64,000 bases of DNA. It comes from Rhodophyticola porphyridii (GTDB lineage: Bacteria; Pseudomonadota; Alphaproteobacteria; Rhodobacterales; Rhodobacteraceae). Below, one piece after another: positions 18,135-27,624 of the stretch. Where the stretch lies: contig NZ_RCNT01000005.1 of the NCBI RefSeq assembly GCF_003688285.1, positions 259,106 through 323,105 of the forward strand, given 5' to 3'. The translations under genes were made by a program, and so were the position numbers. The first letter of the stretch is position 1. Each line of letters opens with the position of its first letter. The notes under the pieces were generated by a model. It saw nothing but the letters and a program-made list of their open reading frames with translations, had not been told where the DNA came from and made no database searches.

Positions 18135-18902
18135 GTGCCGTTTCAGCGCATAGAGGCGGAAAAACTGTCCCACTCCGTTGTGCGACAGATCGAAGAGTTG
18201 ATCCTGCGCGGCATTCTTCGGCCGGGCGAGCGGCTCCCGTCCGAGCGGGAGTTGAGCGAACGCCTGGGCGTGTCGCGGCCGTCACTCCGCGAAGCCATCG
18301 CCGAATTGCAGACCCGCGGCCTGCTCGCCACACGGGCGGGCGCCGGCATCTATGTTGCCGATGTGCTGGGCAGCGCCTTTTCCGAGGCCCTGATCCGGCT
18401 GTTCGCCGCCCATGACGAGGCGGTGTTCGACTATGTGTCCTTCCGCCGGGATCTCGAAGGGCTGGCCGCCGCCCGCGCGGCCGTGCATGGATCGGACACC
18501 GATCTGAAGGTCATCGACACGCTTTACCATAAGATGGAGGCCGCTCATTCCAAGCGGAACCCCTCGGACGAGGCGGAACTGGACGCGGAGTTTCACCTGG
18601 CCATCATCGAGGCCAGCCACAATGTGATCATGCTGCACATGATGCGGTCGATGTTCGACCTGCTGCGCGAAGGTGTCTTCTACAACCGCCAGATCATGTT
18701 CAAGCAGCGCACAACCCGCGACCTGCTTCTGGAACACCACCGCATCATCAACGACGCGATTCAGGCCCGCGATCCCGAGGCCGCCCGCGCGGCGATCATC
18801 ACCCATATGAACTATGTGGAAGAAGACCTGAAGAATCAGCAGCGGGCCGAGAAGAACGAAGAGGTGGCGAGGCTGCGCTACCAGCACGAAAAGACGCGCT
18901 AA
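18135..18902 (+). CDS. FadR/GntR-family transcriptional regulator
   Basis: A 255-residue repressor-type protein. Residues 10-75 are a winged helix of the GntR type (LPSERELSERLGVSRPSLREA). Residues 95-235 form an FCD ligand domain, with likely metal ligands in the Asp of DAEFHLAI near 151 and the His residues of that motif and of EHHRIINDAI near 200. This matches the PdhR/LldR/FadR branch, which senses organic acids. GTG 18135 is used; a purine-rich stretch precedes it. The effector cannot be named. It is convergent with the enolase-superfamily gene, overlapping it by 4 bp. Confidence 0.82.
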   Translation: MPFQRIEAEKLSHSVVRQIEELILRGILRPGERLPSERELSERLGVSRPSLREAIAELQTRGLLATRAGAGIYVADVLGSAFSEALIRLFAAHDEAVFDYVSFRRDLEGLAAARAAVHGSDTDLKVIDTLYHKMEAAHSKRNPSDEAELDAEFHLAIIEASHNVIMLHMMRSMFDLLREGVFYNRQIMFKQRTTRDLLLEHHRIINDAIQARDPEAARAAIITHMNYVEEDLKNQQRAEKNEEVARLRYQHEKTR

Positions 18903-20119
18903 TCCTCCGCCCCGCCCGCGAAGGCATTGCCGCCCTGCCAGTCGCAGGGCGCGTCGCGCATCTCCAGATGAAGACGGTCGCCGGTATAGGCATGCGCCGC
19001 CGCCACGGCGTCCTCCAGCGCGATGCCCAGACCGGGCGCGGCAGGCGCCTCGACAAAGCCGTCCGTGACCCGTGGCCGCCCCGATACCAGAGCGTCATGA
19101 AAGGGCGTCTCGATCGCCTCGACCATCAGCAGGTTGGGCGTGCTGATGCCGAAATGCACATTCGCGGCCCATTCCACGGGCCCGGCGTAAAGATGCGGCG
19201 CCATCTGCGCATTGTGGCTTTCGGCCATCGCGGCGATCTTCTTGACCTCCCAGATGCCGCCAGCCCGGCCAAGGGCCGGCTGCAGGATGCGCACCCCTGC
19301 GCGCAGAACCGGGGCAAACTCCGCCTTGGTGCAAAGCCGTTCGCCGGTCGCGACCGGGATCGCGCTGGCCGCCACGACCTCTGCCATGGCTGCCATGTTG
19401 TCGGGGGGAACCGGCTCTTCGTACCAGAGCGGGTCATAGGGCGCCAACGCGCGCGCCAGCCGGATCGCGCCTGCGGTCGAAAACTGCCCGTGGGTGCCGA
19501 AAAGCAGATCGGCCCGCCCCCCAACCGCCTCCCGGATCGCCGCGCAATGGGCGACGGATCGGGCGATATCGGACAGCGCGGGCATATGTCCGCCGCGCAT
19601 CGTGTAGGGGCCGGCGGGGTCGAATTTCACCGCAGTCCAGCCGTCATCGGCCAGGGCCGCGGCAGCCTCGGCCGCCATATCGGGGCTGGTCCAGAAAGCG
19701 CGAGGATCGTGGTGGTCCATCGGGTACAGATAGGAATAGGCGCGCAGACGATCGTTCATCCGCCCTCCGATCAGTGCCCAGACCGGCCGATCCCGCGCCT
19801 TGCCCAGAATGTCCCAGCAGGCCATTTCCAGTCCGGAAAATGCGCCGATCACGGTCGGATCGGGCCTCTGCGTGAACCCGCTCGAATAGACCCGGCGGAA
19901 CATCTTCTCGATACTCTCGGGGCTTTCGCCCTCCATATGCCGCGCAAACACGTCGCCGATGACCGCGCGCATCGCCTCCGGCCCGACAGCCGCGGCATAG
20001 ACCTCCCCCAATCCGGTGATCCCGCAGCTGGTGGTGACCCGGACGATCAGCCAGTAACGCCCGCCCCAGCCCGGCGGCGGCGGCGCGATGACAAACACCT
20101 CAAGATCGGCGAGTTTCAT
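18899..20119 (-). CDS. mandelate racemase / muconate lactonizing enzyme family protein
   Basis: A 406-residue enolase-superfamily protein, probably acting on a sugar acid. The N-terminal capping domain covers about 1-130. In the barrel, a Lys lies in AVKFDPAGPYT, metal-ligand Glu residues in WYEEP and ATGERL, and a catalytic-type His in APHLYAGP. The place of the first metal ligand reads LLFGTHGQF, with Gly where Asp is usual. ATG 20119 follows an AGGAG; the longer open frame is not used. An alcohol dehydrogenase gene lies 132 bp upstream on the same strand, so both may serve one catabolic route. Substrate unknown. Confidence 0.78.
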   Translation of the reverse strand: MKLADLEVFVIAPPPPGWGGRYWLIVRVTTSCGITGLGEVYAAAVGPEAMRAVIGDVFARHMEGESPESIEKMFRRVYSSGFTQRPDPTVIGAFSGLEMACWDILGKARDRPVWALIGGRMNDRLRAYSYLYPMDHHDPRAFWTSPDMAAEAAAALADDGWTAVKFDPAGPYTMRGGHMPALSDIARSVAHCAAIREAVGGRADLLFGTHGQFSTAGAIRLARALAPYDPLWYEEPVPPDNMAAMAEVVAASAIPVATGERLCTKAEFAPVLRAGVRILQPALGRAGGIWEVKKIAAMAESHNAQMAPHLYAGPVEWAANVHFGISTPNLLMVEAIETPFHDALVSGRPRVTDGFVEAPAAPGLGIALEDAVAAAHAYTGDRLHLEMRDAPCDWQGGNAFAGGAED

Positions 20120-20251
20120 GGCGGGCTCTCCTTTTTCCGGGGGCCGGAGAACCGACCAGATCACGTTTCGCCGAACGGGTCCAGATGACCCGATGCAGCT
20201 ATCGGCGGACCCCGGGGCGCAGCCTTGCTATCCGGAGCGGGCGCGCGTCCG

Positions 20252-21394
20252 TCACCCCGGCAACGCCTGATCTCCCGCAATCCCCGCGGGACCGGTACCG
20301 CCCGGGGAGACGCCCCGAAACACGATGACATTGCGCCGCGCCTTACCACTTCTGGTATCGGCGATCGCCTCGTTGATCTGGTCCAGCGTCCACCGCCCGG
20401 TCACCAGTTCATCAAGCTTCAGACGGCCCTGCCCGTAAAGCTCGACCATCCAGGGAATATCGCGTTGCGGGACAATCTCGCCCATCAGCGAGCCGCGCAT
20501 ACCCTGCCCAGTCGCGGCAATGATCACCGGCTCATAGCTGGCCGTGTCGCCCGAATGCGGCATACCGACCGCATAGACCGTGCCTTTCGGCGCCAGAAGC
20601 CGCATCGCCAGATCATAGGCCGGGATCGCACCGACGGAGACCAGCACATGATCGGCGCCGCGACCGCCGGTCAACGCCCGGATCGCTTTCAACGGCTTCG
20701 GCTCGCTTGCCAGCATTCCGTCGGTGGCTCCGAATGCCCTGGCATCCTCCAGTTTCGACGGCTCCAGATCCATCGCGATGATCCGTGCCGCGCCTGCGAT
20801 CCGGGCCCCCTGGATCGCGTTCAGGCCTACACCTCCCGCGCCGATCACCACCACGTTCTGCCCCGGCCGGATACCGGCGGTGTTGACCGCCGCACCGACG
20901 CCCGTCGGCACTCCGCAGGCCAGAAGGCACGCCGCCTCCGGCGCCAGGTCGCCCACGCCAACGACCTGGCTCTGGTCGACCACCACCTTTTCCGCGAAGG
21001 CCGCGCATTTCAGGCCCTTGACCAGCGCGCGCCCGTCCGCGCCCGTCAGGCTTGGCGCCACCGGCGCGGCGGAACTGCAATAGACCGGCGCGCCCGAGGC
21101 ACAATCGACGCAAGTGCCGCAGGCGCGGATCAGCGTCACGATCACCCGCGCGCCAGCCTCCAGACCGGTCACGCCGGGCCCGAGACCGGTGACGATCCCG
21201 GCCGCTTCATGGCCGTAGACCGCCGGCAGGCCGCCGCCCCATCCGCCGTCGATATAGGAGATGTCGGAATGGCAGATGGCCACCGCCTCCAGCGTCACCT
21301 CCACCTCGCCCGCGGCAGGCGCGCGCAGGGTGACCTCCTCGATTTTCAAAGGTTCGCCAAAGGCATGGCAGACGGCCGCGCGGATGAGTGTCAC
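20252..21394 (-). CDS. zinc-dependent alcohol dehydrogenase (MDR family)
   Basis: A 380-residue medium-chain dehydrogenase. Catalytic zinc ligands are in ICHSD and YGHEAAG near 40 and 62; structural-zinc cysteines are in RACGTCVDC and VYC near 92-106. The NAD site is GAGGVGLNAIQ near 195. The layout, with an extra central loop, resembles the class III/S-(hydroxymethyl)glutathione dehydrogenase branch, but the substrate is open. The start is GTG at 21394 with GAAGGA seven bases before it. It sits upstream of the enolase-superfamily gene on the same strand and divergent from pcaD. Confidence 0.82.
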   Translation of the reverse strand: MTLIRAAVCHAFGEPLKIEEVTLRAPAAGEVEVTLEAVAICHSDISYIDGGWGGGLPAVYGHEAAGIVTGLGPGVTGLEAGARVIVTLIRACGTCVDCASGAPVYCSSAAPVAPSLTGADGRALVKGLKCAAFAEKVVVDQSQVVGVGDLAPEAACLLACGVPTGVGAAVNTAGIRPGQNVVVIGAGGVGLNAIQGARIAGAARIIAMDLEPSKLEDARAFGATDGMLASEPKPLKAIRALTGGRGADHVLVSVGAIPAYDLAMRLLAPKGTVYAVGMPHSGDTASYEPVIIAATGQGMRGSLMGEIVPQRDIPWMVELYGQGRLKLDELVTGRWTLDQINEAIADTRSGKARRNVIVFRGVSPGGTGPAGIAGDQALPG

Positions 21395-21541
21395 CGATAA
21401 ATCCTTCTCGCTTTAAGGCAGAGTGCGAAGGGTTTTACCCGCCCGCAAGCCCATTCGCGGCGTGCAAGGTCCGTTTGCGCCACCACGCCCGGCTTGCGGC
21501 ACGGGCCGATCTGTCAGACAAAGCCCCTGAGGGAGGATCAC

Positions 21542-22342
21542 ATGAACAGCATCCAGCTTGGCGATATCCATCTGCATGTGCGGCAGGATGGCGACCCGAA
21601 CGGCCCACCGGTGGTCTTCGCCAACTCGCTCGGCACCGATCTGCGGCTTTGGGACGATGTAGTGGCGCGGCTTCCGCAAAGCCTGCGGATCATCCGCTAT
21701 GACAAACGCGGCCACGGGCTGTCGGCCTGCCCTCCCGCGCCCTATTCGATGGGTGCATTGGTGCGCGATGCGGAGCGGCTTCTCGACGCGCTGGAAGTGC
21801 GTGATTGCGTGTTCGTGGGCCTCTCCATCGGCGGCATGATCGCGCAGGGGCTGGCCGCCAAACGGCTCGATCAGATCCGCGCCGTGGTCCTGTCGAACAC
21901 CGCCCCCAAAATCGGAACGCGCGAGATGTGGCATGAGCGGATCGCAATGGTGGAAACCCAAGGTCTCACGGCGATGTCGGATACGATCCTCCAACGCTGG
22001 TTTTCCGTGACCTTCCGGGAGAGCGCGGCGGTTCTGCCCTGGAAACGCATGGTCGAAACCACACCGGCGGCGGGCTATGCCGGGTGTTCCGCCGCGATTG
22101 CGGGGACCGATTTCTACACCACCACGGCGGCGCTGCGCCTGCCCGCGCTGGTGATCGCGGGGTCCGAAGACGGCTCCACCCCGCCAGATCTGGTGCGCGA
22201 AATGGCCGGGCTCATCCCCGGCGCGCGGTACGAGCTGATCCGCGAGGCGGGCCATCTGCCTTGCGTTGAAAAGCCCGACATCTACGCCGGCCATCTGGTT
22301 GATTTCCTGACCGGTCTGGGCGTGATTGAGGGCGCATCATGA
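21542..22342 (+). CDS. pcaD: 3-oxoadipate enol-lactonase
   Basis: A 266-residue alpha/beta hydrolase of the beta-ketoadipate pathway, cleaving 3-oxoadipate enol-lactone to 3-oxoadipate. The nucleophile Ser lies in GLSIGGM near 95, the acid in AGSEDGST near 209 and the His in EAGHLPCVE near 238. NSLGTDLRLWD near 29 and RYDKRGHGLS near 58 are typical of PcaD. GAGGGAGG precedes the ATG. It overlaps pcaB by 4 bp (ATGA), the usual coupling for pca genes, which strengthens the call. Confidence 0.88.
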   Translation: MNSIQLGDIHLHVRQDGDPNGPPVVFANSLGTDLRLWDDVVARLPQSLRIIRYDKRGHGLSACPPAPYSMGALVRDAERLLDALEVRDCVFVGLSIGGMIAQGLAAKRLDQIRAVVLSNTAPKIGTREMWHERIAMVETQGLTAMSDTILQRWFSVTFRESAAVLPWKRMVETTPAAGYAGCSAAIAGTDFYTTTAALRLPALVIAGSEDGSTPPDLVREMAGLIPGARYELIREAGHLPCVEKPDIYAGHLVDFLTGLGVIEGAS

Positions 22343-23673
22343 GCATCTCGCCCTTCGACAGTGCTCTCTACCACGATCTGTTTACGGATCGCGAAACCGC
22401 GAAACTGTTCACCGACAGCGCCGAGATCCGCGCCCTGCTTCTGGTCGAGGGGGCGCTTGCCAAGGCCCAGGGCGCGCTTGGCATCATCCCGGCTGAGGCG
22501 GGCGACGCCATCCACCGCGCCAGTCTGGAGGTCCAGATAGACCCCTCCGCCCTGTCTGCCGCCACGGGCCAGAACGCCGTTCCGGTCCCTGCATTGGTGG
22601 CCGCCTTTCGGGCCGAGATAGGTGACCGGGAAGCGGCTCAATACGTCCATTGGGGGGCCACGTCGCAGGATATCATCGACACCGGCCTGATCCTCCGGCT
22701 GCGTCAGGTTCTGGCGCGGATGGAGGGCGAAATATCCCGCCTTTGCAAAGCGTTGGCCGGCCATGCCGGGAGGCATGCGGAAACGCCCATGGCCGGCCGC
22801 ACCTATGGCCAGCGGGCGACGCCCACCAGCTTCGGAATGGTGGCGGCGGGCTGGGGCCATCCGTTTCTGGCGCATCTGGATCGCCTCGATCAGCTGCGCC
22901 CGCGCCTTCTGACGATCTCGCTGTCCGGGGCGGCTGGCACGGGCGCGGCCCTCGGCACCGACCTGCCCGCCCTTCGCGACGCGCTGGCAAAGGCGCTTGG
23001 CCTGGCCGCGCCGCACGCGTCCTGGCACAGCCAGCGCGACCGGATCGCAGAGCTTGCGGGCTGGCTGGCGCTGGTCGCGGGCTCGGCCGGAAAGCTGGGC
23101 GAGGATCTGGTCCTGCTGACCCAGACCGAGATTGCGGAAATCTCTCTGGGCTCCGCCGGAGCCTCCTCGACCATGCCGCAGAAACAGAACCCGGTCGGCC
23201 CCTCGGTTCTGGTGGCGCTGGCCCGGCATGTGGCGGCGCTCAACACCGCGATGCAGGGCGCAATGCTGCACCGGCAGGAACGGGACGGCGCGGCATGGCT
23301 TGGCGAATGGCTGAGCCTGCCGCCAATGGTGGCGGGGGCCGCAAAGGCCTTGGCACTCGCCGCCGATCTGGCCGAAACGCTGACGCCGGATACCGCGCGC
23401 ATGGCCTCCAACATCGCCGATCCGCTGGATCTGATCCATGCGGAAGCCTACAGTTTCCTGCTTGCGGAGCGCATTTCCAGACCGGAGGCACAAAACAGGA
23501 TCAAAGGGTTATGTGCCGAAGCTCAGACATCCGGCACGCCACTTGGCAATCTGTTGGCCCGCGATTTTCCCGATCTGGACCTTGCCGCCGCGCGCGATCC
23601 GCGACGCGCGCTTGGCCACGCCCCCGCCGAGGCGCGCGCCTATGTGGAGGCCGCGAAGCAGCGGTTTTCCTGA
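22339..23673 (+). CDS. pcaB: 3-carboxy-cis,cis-muconate cycloisomerase
   Basis: A 444-residue member of the fumarase/aspartase superfamily that lactonises 3-carboxymuconate in protocatechuate breakdown. The signature GSAGASSTMPQKQNP near 270-285, HWGATSQDIIDTG near 100 and the GRTYGQRATPTSFG segment near 153 are all typical. Its start overlaps pcaD. pcaH, pcaG and pcaC, which supply and use its product, are not in the window, so the pathway is split over loci or incomplete. Confidence 0.9.
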   Translation: MSISPFDSALYHDLFTDRETAKLFTDSAEIRALLLVEGALAKAQGALGIIPAEAGDAIHRASLEVQIDPSALSAATGQNAVPVPALVAAFRAEIGDREAAQYVHWGATSQDIIDTGLILRLRQVLARMEGEISRLCKALAGHAGRHAETPMAGRTYGQRATPTSFGMVAAGWGHPFLAHLDRLDQLRPRLLTISLSGAAGTGAALGTDLPALRDALAKALGLAAPHASWHSQRDRIAELAGWLALVAGSAGKLGEDLVLLTQTEIAEISLGSAGASSTMPQKQNPVGPSVLVALARHVAALNTAMQGAMLHRQERDGAAWLGEWLSLPPMVAGAAKALALAADLAETLTPDTARMASNIADPLDLIHAEAYSFLLAERISRPEAQNRIKGLCAEAQTSGTPLGNLLARDFPDLDLAAARDPRRALGHAPAEARAYVEAAKQRFS

Positions 23674-23758
23674 GCAAATCCCCTTGGGGATGGACAGCCC
23701 ACGGCTGGCCCGATAGGTAAACGCGCTGTCCGACGCGGCGGCAGAACCGGATTTTCCC

Positions 23759-24994
23759 ATGCGCAGCCGCCTGCCTGTCATCTTCATTCTGATCACCGTC
23801 GCCCTCGACGCCATCGGCATCGGGCTGATCCTGCCCGTGATGCCGGATCTTATCCGCGAGGTCCGTGGTGCCGATCTGGCCAATGCGGCTTTGTGGGGCG
23901 GGATCCTGTCGGCCGCCTATGCGGTAATGCAATTCGGCTTTTCGCCCACCCTCGGCAATCTCAGCGACCGGTTCGGACGCCGCCCGATCCTGCTGGTCTC
24001 GATGGCGGTCATGGCGCTGGATTATGCGGTGATGGCGGTGGCAGGCACGATCTGGCTGCTGCTGGCGGGCCGCATCGTCGCGGGCATCGCCGCGGCCACC
24101 CATGCTACCGCCCTGGCCTATATGGCCGACATCACGGAACCGGATAAACGGGCGCAGAATTTCGGCCTGATCTCGGCAGGCTTCGGCGTCGGCTTCATTC
24201 TTGGCCCGATCCTCGGCGGACTGCTTGGCGGGCTGGACCCGCGCGCACCCTTCATCGCCGCGGCCTGTCTCGCGGCGCTCAGCTTCGTCTTCGGCTATAT
24301 CGTTCTGCCGGAGTCCCTGCCGCGGGAAAAGCGTCGCCCGCTCCGGTGGCGCCGGGCCAATCCGCTTGGCGCGTTGCAGCATGTGGGCGCCCTGCCGGGT
24401 GTGAGGCTGCTGCTGATCGTGATGCTGGTCTACCAGATCTCCAACTTCGTCTATCCCGCGGTCTGGGCCTATTACACGCAAGCCGCGTTTGGCTGGGGCA
24501 CCGGCAAGGTGGGCCTGTCGCTTGCGCTGTACGGTCTGGCGATAGCCGTGGTGCAGGCGGGACTGATCCGTCTCATCCTGCCCCGCCTGGGCGAGGTCCG
24601 CGCGGTCTACTGGGGTCTGATCCTGAACATGGTCTGTCTGGTCGCCTACGGTCTGGCAAGCCAGGGCTGGATGATCTGGGCGCTGATCCCGATCTCGGCC
24701 ATCGGCGCGATCGTGGCCCCGGCCATGCAGGCGGTGATGTCGCGGGCGGCGGGCGCGGACCAGCAGGGCGAATTGCAGGGCGTCCTGTCCTCCATCGCAG
24801 CCCTGTCGATGATCCTGTCGCCACTGATGATGACGCAGGCGTTTTTCTGGTTCACCCGCGACGGCGCGGATCCGGTGCTGCCCGGCGCGCCCTTCCTTCT
24901 GTCGGCGGTCCTGATGTCGATGTCCTTTGCGATCTTCGCCATCGGCCTTGGCCGCAGGCGATCTCAGGCTGCCTCCGACAACACCTCGCTGTAA
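23759..24994 (+). CDS. MFS transporter, TetA-like drug efflux family
   Basis: A 411-residue protein with about 12 hydrophobic helices. Loop 2-3 has the MFS motif as GNLSDRFGRRPIL near 70, and the N-terminus (LDAIGIGLILPVMPDLIRE) is characteristic of the TetA/TCR group of proton-driven efflux pumps. Chromosomal members are common in alphaproteobacteria; tetracycline resistance should not be assumed. No TetR-type repressor lies next to it. The last 31 bp overlap the convergent ammonia-lyase gene. Confidence 0.83.
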   Translation: MRSRLPVIFILITVALDAIGIGLILPVMPDLIREVRGADLANAALWGGILSAAYAVMQFGFSPTLGNLSDRFGRRPILLVSMAVMALDYAVMAVAGTIWLLLAGRIVAGIAAATHATALAYMADITEPDKRAQNFGLISAGFGVGFILGPILGGLLGGLDPRAPFIAAACLAALSFVFGYIVLPESLPREKRRPLRWRRANPLGALQHVGALPGVRLLLIVMLVYQISNFVYPAVWAYYTQAAFGWGTGKVGLSLALYGLAIAVVQAGLIRLILPRLGEVRAVYWGLILNMVCLVAYGLASQGWMIWALIPISAIGAIVAPAMQAVMSRAAGADQQGELQGVLSSIAALSMILSPLMMTQAFFWFTRDGADPVLPGAPFLLSAVLMSMSFAIFAIGLGRRRSQAASDNTSL

Positions 24995-25941
24995 AGCGCC
25001 AGATCCACATTCCCGCCCGAGGCCGTGGCGATCACGGCATCGCCCTCCAGCGCATCGCCATGGAACAACGCGGCCGCAAGGGCCACCGCGCCGCCCGGCT
25101 CGATCACCAGCTTCAGCCGGGCGGCCGCAAGCCGCATCGCCGCGCGCACCTCGACATTGCTCACCACCAGCCCGGGGCCGCAACGCGCGGCCATGATCGG
25201 AAAGGTGATCTCCCCCGGCGAGGGTGTGAGGATCGCATCGCAAAACCCTGTTTCCGGGCCGCTATTCCGGACAATGGCGCCCGAGACGAGCGAGCGCGCG
25301 GTATCGTCGAACCCCTCTGGCTCGACCGGTCTTACCCGCATCCGCGGCGCGCGCGCTTCCAGCGCCAGCGCGATGCCCGACGTCAGGCCGCCGCCGCCGC
25401 AACAGCTCAGCACCTCCGCCTCGGTCACGCCCTGTTCCGCCGCCTGTTCGGCAATCTCCAGCCCGCAGGTGCCCTGTCCGGCGATGACCAGCGGTTCGTC
25501 ATAGGGCCGGATCAGGGTCAGCCCCCGGTCGGCCTGCAGCCGCGCGCCGATCTCCTCGCGCTTTTCACGCCCGGCGCGGTCGTAGAGCACGACCTCGGCG
25601 CCGAAGGCGCGAGTGTTGTCGATCTTCAGCGCCGGCGCATCCTGCGGCATGATGATGGTGGCCGGCACACCATGAAGCTTTGCCGCCAGCGCGACGCCTT
25701 GGGCGTGATTACCCGAGGAGAACGCCAGAACCCCCGCCGCGCGCCGCTCGGGCGTCAGACCGGACAGGGCTGACCACGCACCGCGGAATTTGAAGCTGCC
25801 CGTATGTTGCAGGCATTCCGCCTTCACCAGAACGCGCCGGCCGGCGATCTCGTCCAGAAACGGGGAGGACAGCAAGGGCGTACGCCGGACATGGCCCCTC
25901 GCCCTGTGAGCCGCGGCCTCTATCATTTTGATATCACTCAT
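24964..25941 (-). CDS. threonine/serine ammonia-lyase-like PLP enzyme
   Basis: A 325-residue fold-type II PLP enzyme. The PLP Lys lies in HTGSFKFRGA near 51, SSGNHAQG near 76 binds substrate, and the phosphate loop is CCGGGGLTSG near 178. The C-terminal ACT regulatory domain of biosynthetic IlvA is absent, so it resembles catabolic threonine dehydratase, serine racemase or hydroxyaspartate ammonia-lyase. It is the last gene of a three-gene run with 4-bp overlaps (dehalogenase, hydrolase, this gene). Confidence 0.82.
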   Translation of the reverse strand: MSDIKMIEAAAHRARGHVRRTPLLSSPFLDEIAGRRVLVKAECLQHTGSFKFRGAWSALSGLTPERRAAGVLAFSSGNHAQGVALAAKLHGVPATIIMPQDAPALKIDNTRAFGAEVVLYDRAGREKREEIGARLQADRGLTLIRPYDEPLVIAGQGTCGLEIAEQAAEQGVTEAEVLSCCGGGGLTSGIALALEARAPRMRVRPVEPEGFDDTARSLVSGAIVRNSGPETGFCDAILTPSPGEITFPIMAARCGPGLVVSNVEVRAAMRLAAARLKLVIEPGGAVALAAALFHGDALEGDAVIATASGGNVDLALYSEVLSEAA

Positions 25942-26777
25942 GAGACACGGTCCAGAAATTCGGAGATCAGGGCAACCGCGCCGGGCTCGTCCAGAAACGG
26001 CACATGTCCACGGTCCGGGATCTCGGCCACCAGCATGTCAGGCCGCCTACGGCGCATCTCGGCGGTGGTCTGCCTTGACAGCAGGTTGGAGTTCGCGCCG
26101 CGGATCAGGGCAAGCGGCAACCCGTCCAGCGCATCGAAGAGCGGCCAGAGGTCCGGCGCCGGCTGCGTCGTGTCAAAGGCGGGGGCCACGGCCTCCCGCA
26201 GGCGCGGATCATAGCGCAGATGCAGTCCGTCCTCCTCCTCCCGCCAGATCCGCCGCGCCATGTCCGCCCATGTGGCGGGCGGGACATTCTGAAAATCCGG
26301 CGCATAGCTTGCAGGCAGGGCCGCGGCACCTTCGGACAGCGTGGCAAATCCGGGACGCCGGCCGATGTAATCCATGATCGCGTCCAGCCCGCCGGGGTCG
26401 ATCACCGGGCCCACATCGTTCAGCACAACGCCGGAAAGCCGCTCCCTGGCGGTCGCCGCCAGCATCATCGCCACCAGCCCGCCGCGCGATGTGCCCAGGA
26501 TGGCCACCTTGTGCAGCCCCAGATGGTCCAGCAGGGTCAGCACGTCGCGCGCCTCCTGCGGAACATTGTAGCTCATCGGGTCGGGGGCGTGATCCGATGC
26601 CCCGCGACCACGGAAATCCATCCGTATGATGCGCGCGCGCTCCGAAAAGGCCGCCACCACAGGCTCGAAATCCTCCATGTTCCGGGTCAGCCCGGGCAGG
26701 CACACTAGCGGCGCACCCGCCCCCTGGTCCTCATAGGCGAGACGCAGACCATCGTCAGAAACCGCATATCGGATCAT
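25938..26777 (-). CDS. alpha/beta-fold hydrolase
   Basis: A 279-residue hydrolase with the nucleophile elbow GTSRGG near 97, an oxyanion segment LPGLTRNMEDF near 28 and a C-terminal His in IPDRGHVPFLDEP near 257. No signal peptide. ATG 26777 is chosen because it overlaps the stop of the upstream dehalogenase gene (ATGA) and starts the fold; the longer open frame is a shadow of that gene. Substrate not known; the operon context suggests a catabolic role. Confidence 0.8.
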   Translation of the reverse strand: MIRYAVSDDGLRLAYEDQGAGAPLVCLPGLTRNMEDFEPVVAAFSERARIIRMDFRGRGASDHAPDPMSYNVPQEARDVLTLLDHLGLHKVAILGTSRGGLVAMMLAATARERLSGVVLNDVGPVIDPGGLDAIMDYIGRRPGFATLSEGAAALPASYAPDFQNVPPATWADMARRIWREEEDGLHLRYDPRLREAVAPAFDTTQPAPDLWPLFDALDGLPLALIRGANSNLLSRQTTAEMRRRRPDMLVAEIPDRGHVPFLDEPGAVALISEFLDRVS

Positions 26778-27466
26778 GCGGGATCGGCCCGGGCCACGTC
26801 GGGCACGCAGCGCAGATCCCGGGCGGTTTGTCCGGGCTTGCCAGATAACCTGTCCACCGGCTCCCCGGCGCGGTTCACCCAGAGCACCCGGAACCCATAG
26901 GAGGCCGCCGCGGCGGCATCCCACCCGTTCGACGACACGAACAAAACCTCGTCCTTGGAGACATCCAGATGGCGGCCCACCAGCGCATAGACCCGCGCAT
27001 CGGGCTTGAAAACCCGCTCTTCCTCGACGCTCAGCACTGCATCGAGCAAATCACCGATCCCTGCGCTGTCCACCGCGCCTTCCAGCATCTTGGGCGATCC
27101 GTTCGACAAAATCGCCGTCTTCATCCCGTTGGCTTTCAGCGTGGCCAGGGTTTCCGGCACTTCAGGATAAGCTGGTAAGGTCCAGTAAAGGCCCAATAAT
27201 CGCTCCCTGAGTTCCGGATCGGCCTGATCGGTCACATCCAGCGCCCAATCCAGCCCGTCCTGCGTGATCTGCCAGAAATCCACATGGTCGCGCGTGATTG
27301 TGCGGATCCATGAATATTGCAACTGCTTGGCACGCCAATGACTGGAAACCTGTTGCCAGACCGCGGCGAACCCTTCCAGCCCGTCTTCCTCCGCCAGATT
27401 TCTCGCGGCGGCGTTTACGTCAAATAATGTCCCATACGCATCGAATACACAGGTTGTAACCGGCAT
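26774..27466 (-). CDS. haloacid dehalogenase, type II (HAD superfamily)
   Basis: A 230-residue HAD enzyme. The nucleophile Asp is in VFDAYGTLFD (residues 7-16); motif II is LSNGSPKM near 118, the Lys is in RVFKPDARVY near 150 and the acidic motif is SSNGWDAAAA near 174. This full set matches (S)-2-haloacid dehalogenases of the L-DEX type, though relatives act on phosphate esters. ATG 27466 follows AGGAAGG. It leads an operon with the alpha/beta hydrolase and the ammonia-lyase-like gene. Confidence 0.85.
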   Translation of the reverse strand: MPVTTCVFDAYGTLFDVNAAARNLAEEDGLEGFAAVWQQVSSHWRAKQLQYSWIRTITRDHVDFWQITQDGLDWALDVTDQADPELRERLLGLYWTLPAYPEVPETLATLKANGMKTAILSNGSPKMLEGAVDSAGIGDLLDAVLSVEEERVFKPDARVYALVGRHLDVSKDEVLFVSSNGWDAAAAASYGFRVLWVNRAGEPVDRLSGKPGQTARDLRCVPDVARADPA

Positions 27467-27624
27467 GGCATCGCCTTCCTGTTTTGGTGGCGCCATGGTG
27501 ACACAGGCCGCCTCTTCCGACAATTCTCAACAGCAATATTTACTTAGGTCGGAATTCGGCTAGGTTCGGGGGATCATCGCGCTGCGGATCGCGGCGCAAA
27601 AATCCCCCCCAACAAGGATGTCAT

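Noticed and set aside
23501-25243. 580-codon open frame opposite the MFS transporter gene
   Set aside because: The composition is Arg/Asp/Gly-rich without any domain, and the plus-strand MFS protein is clear.
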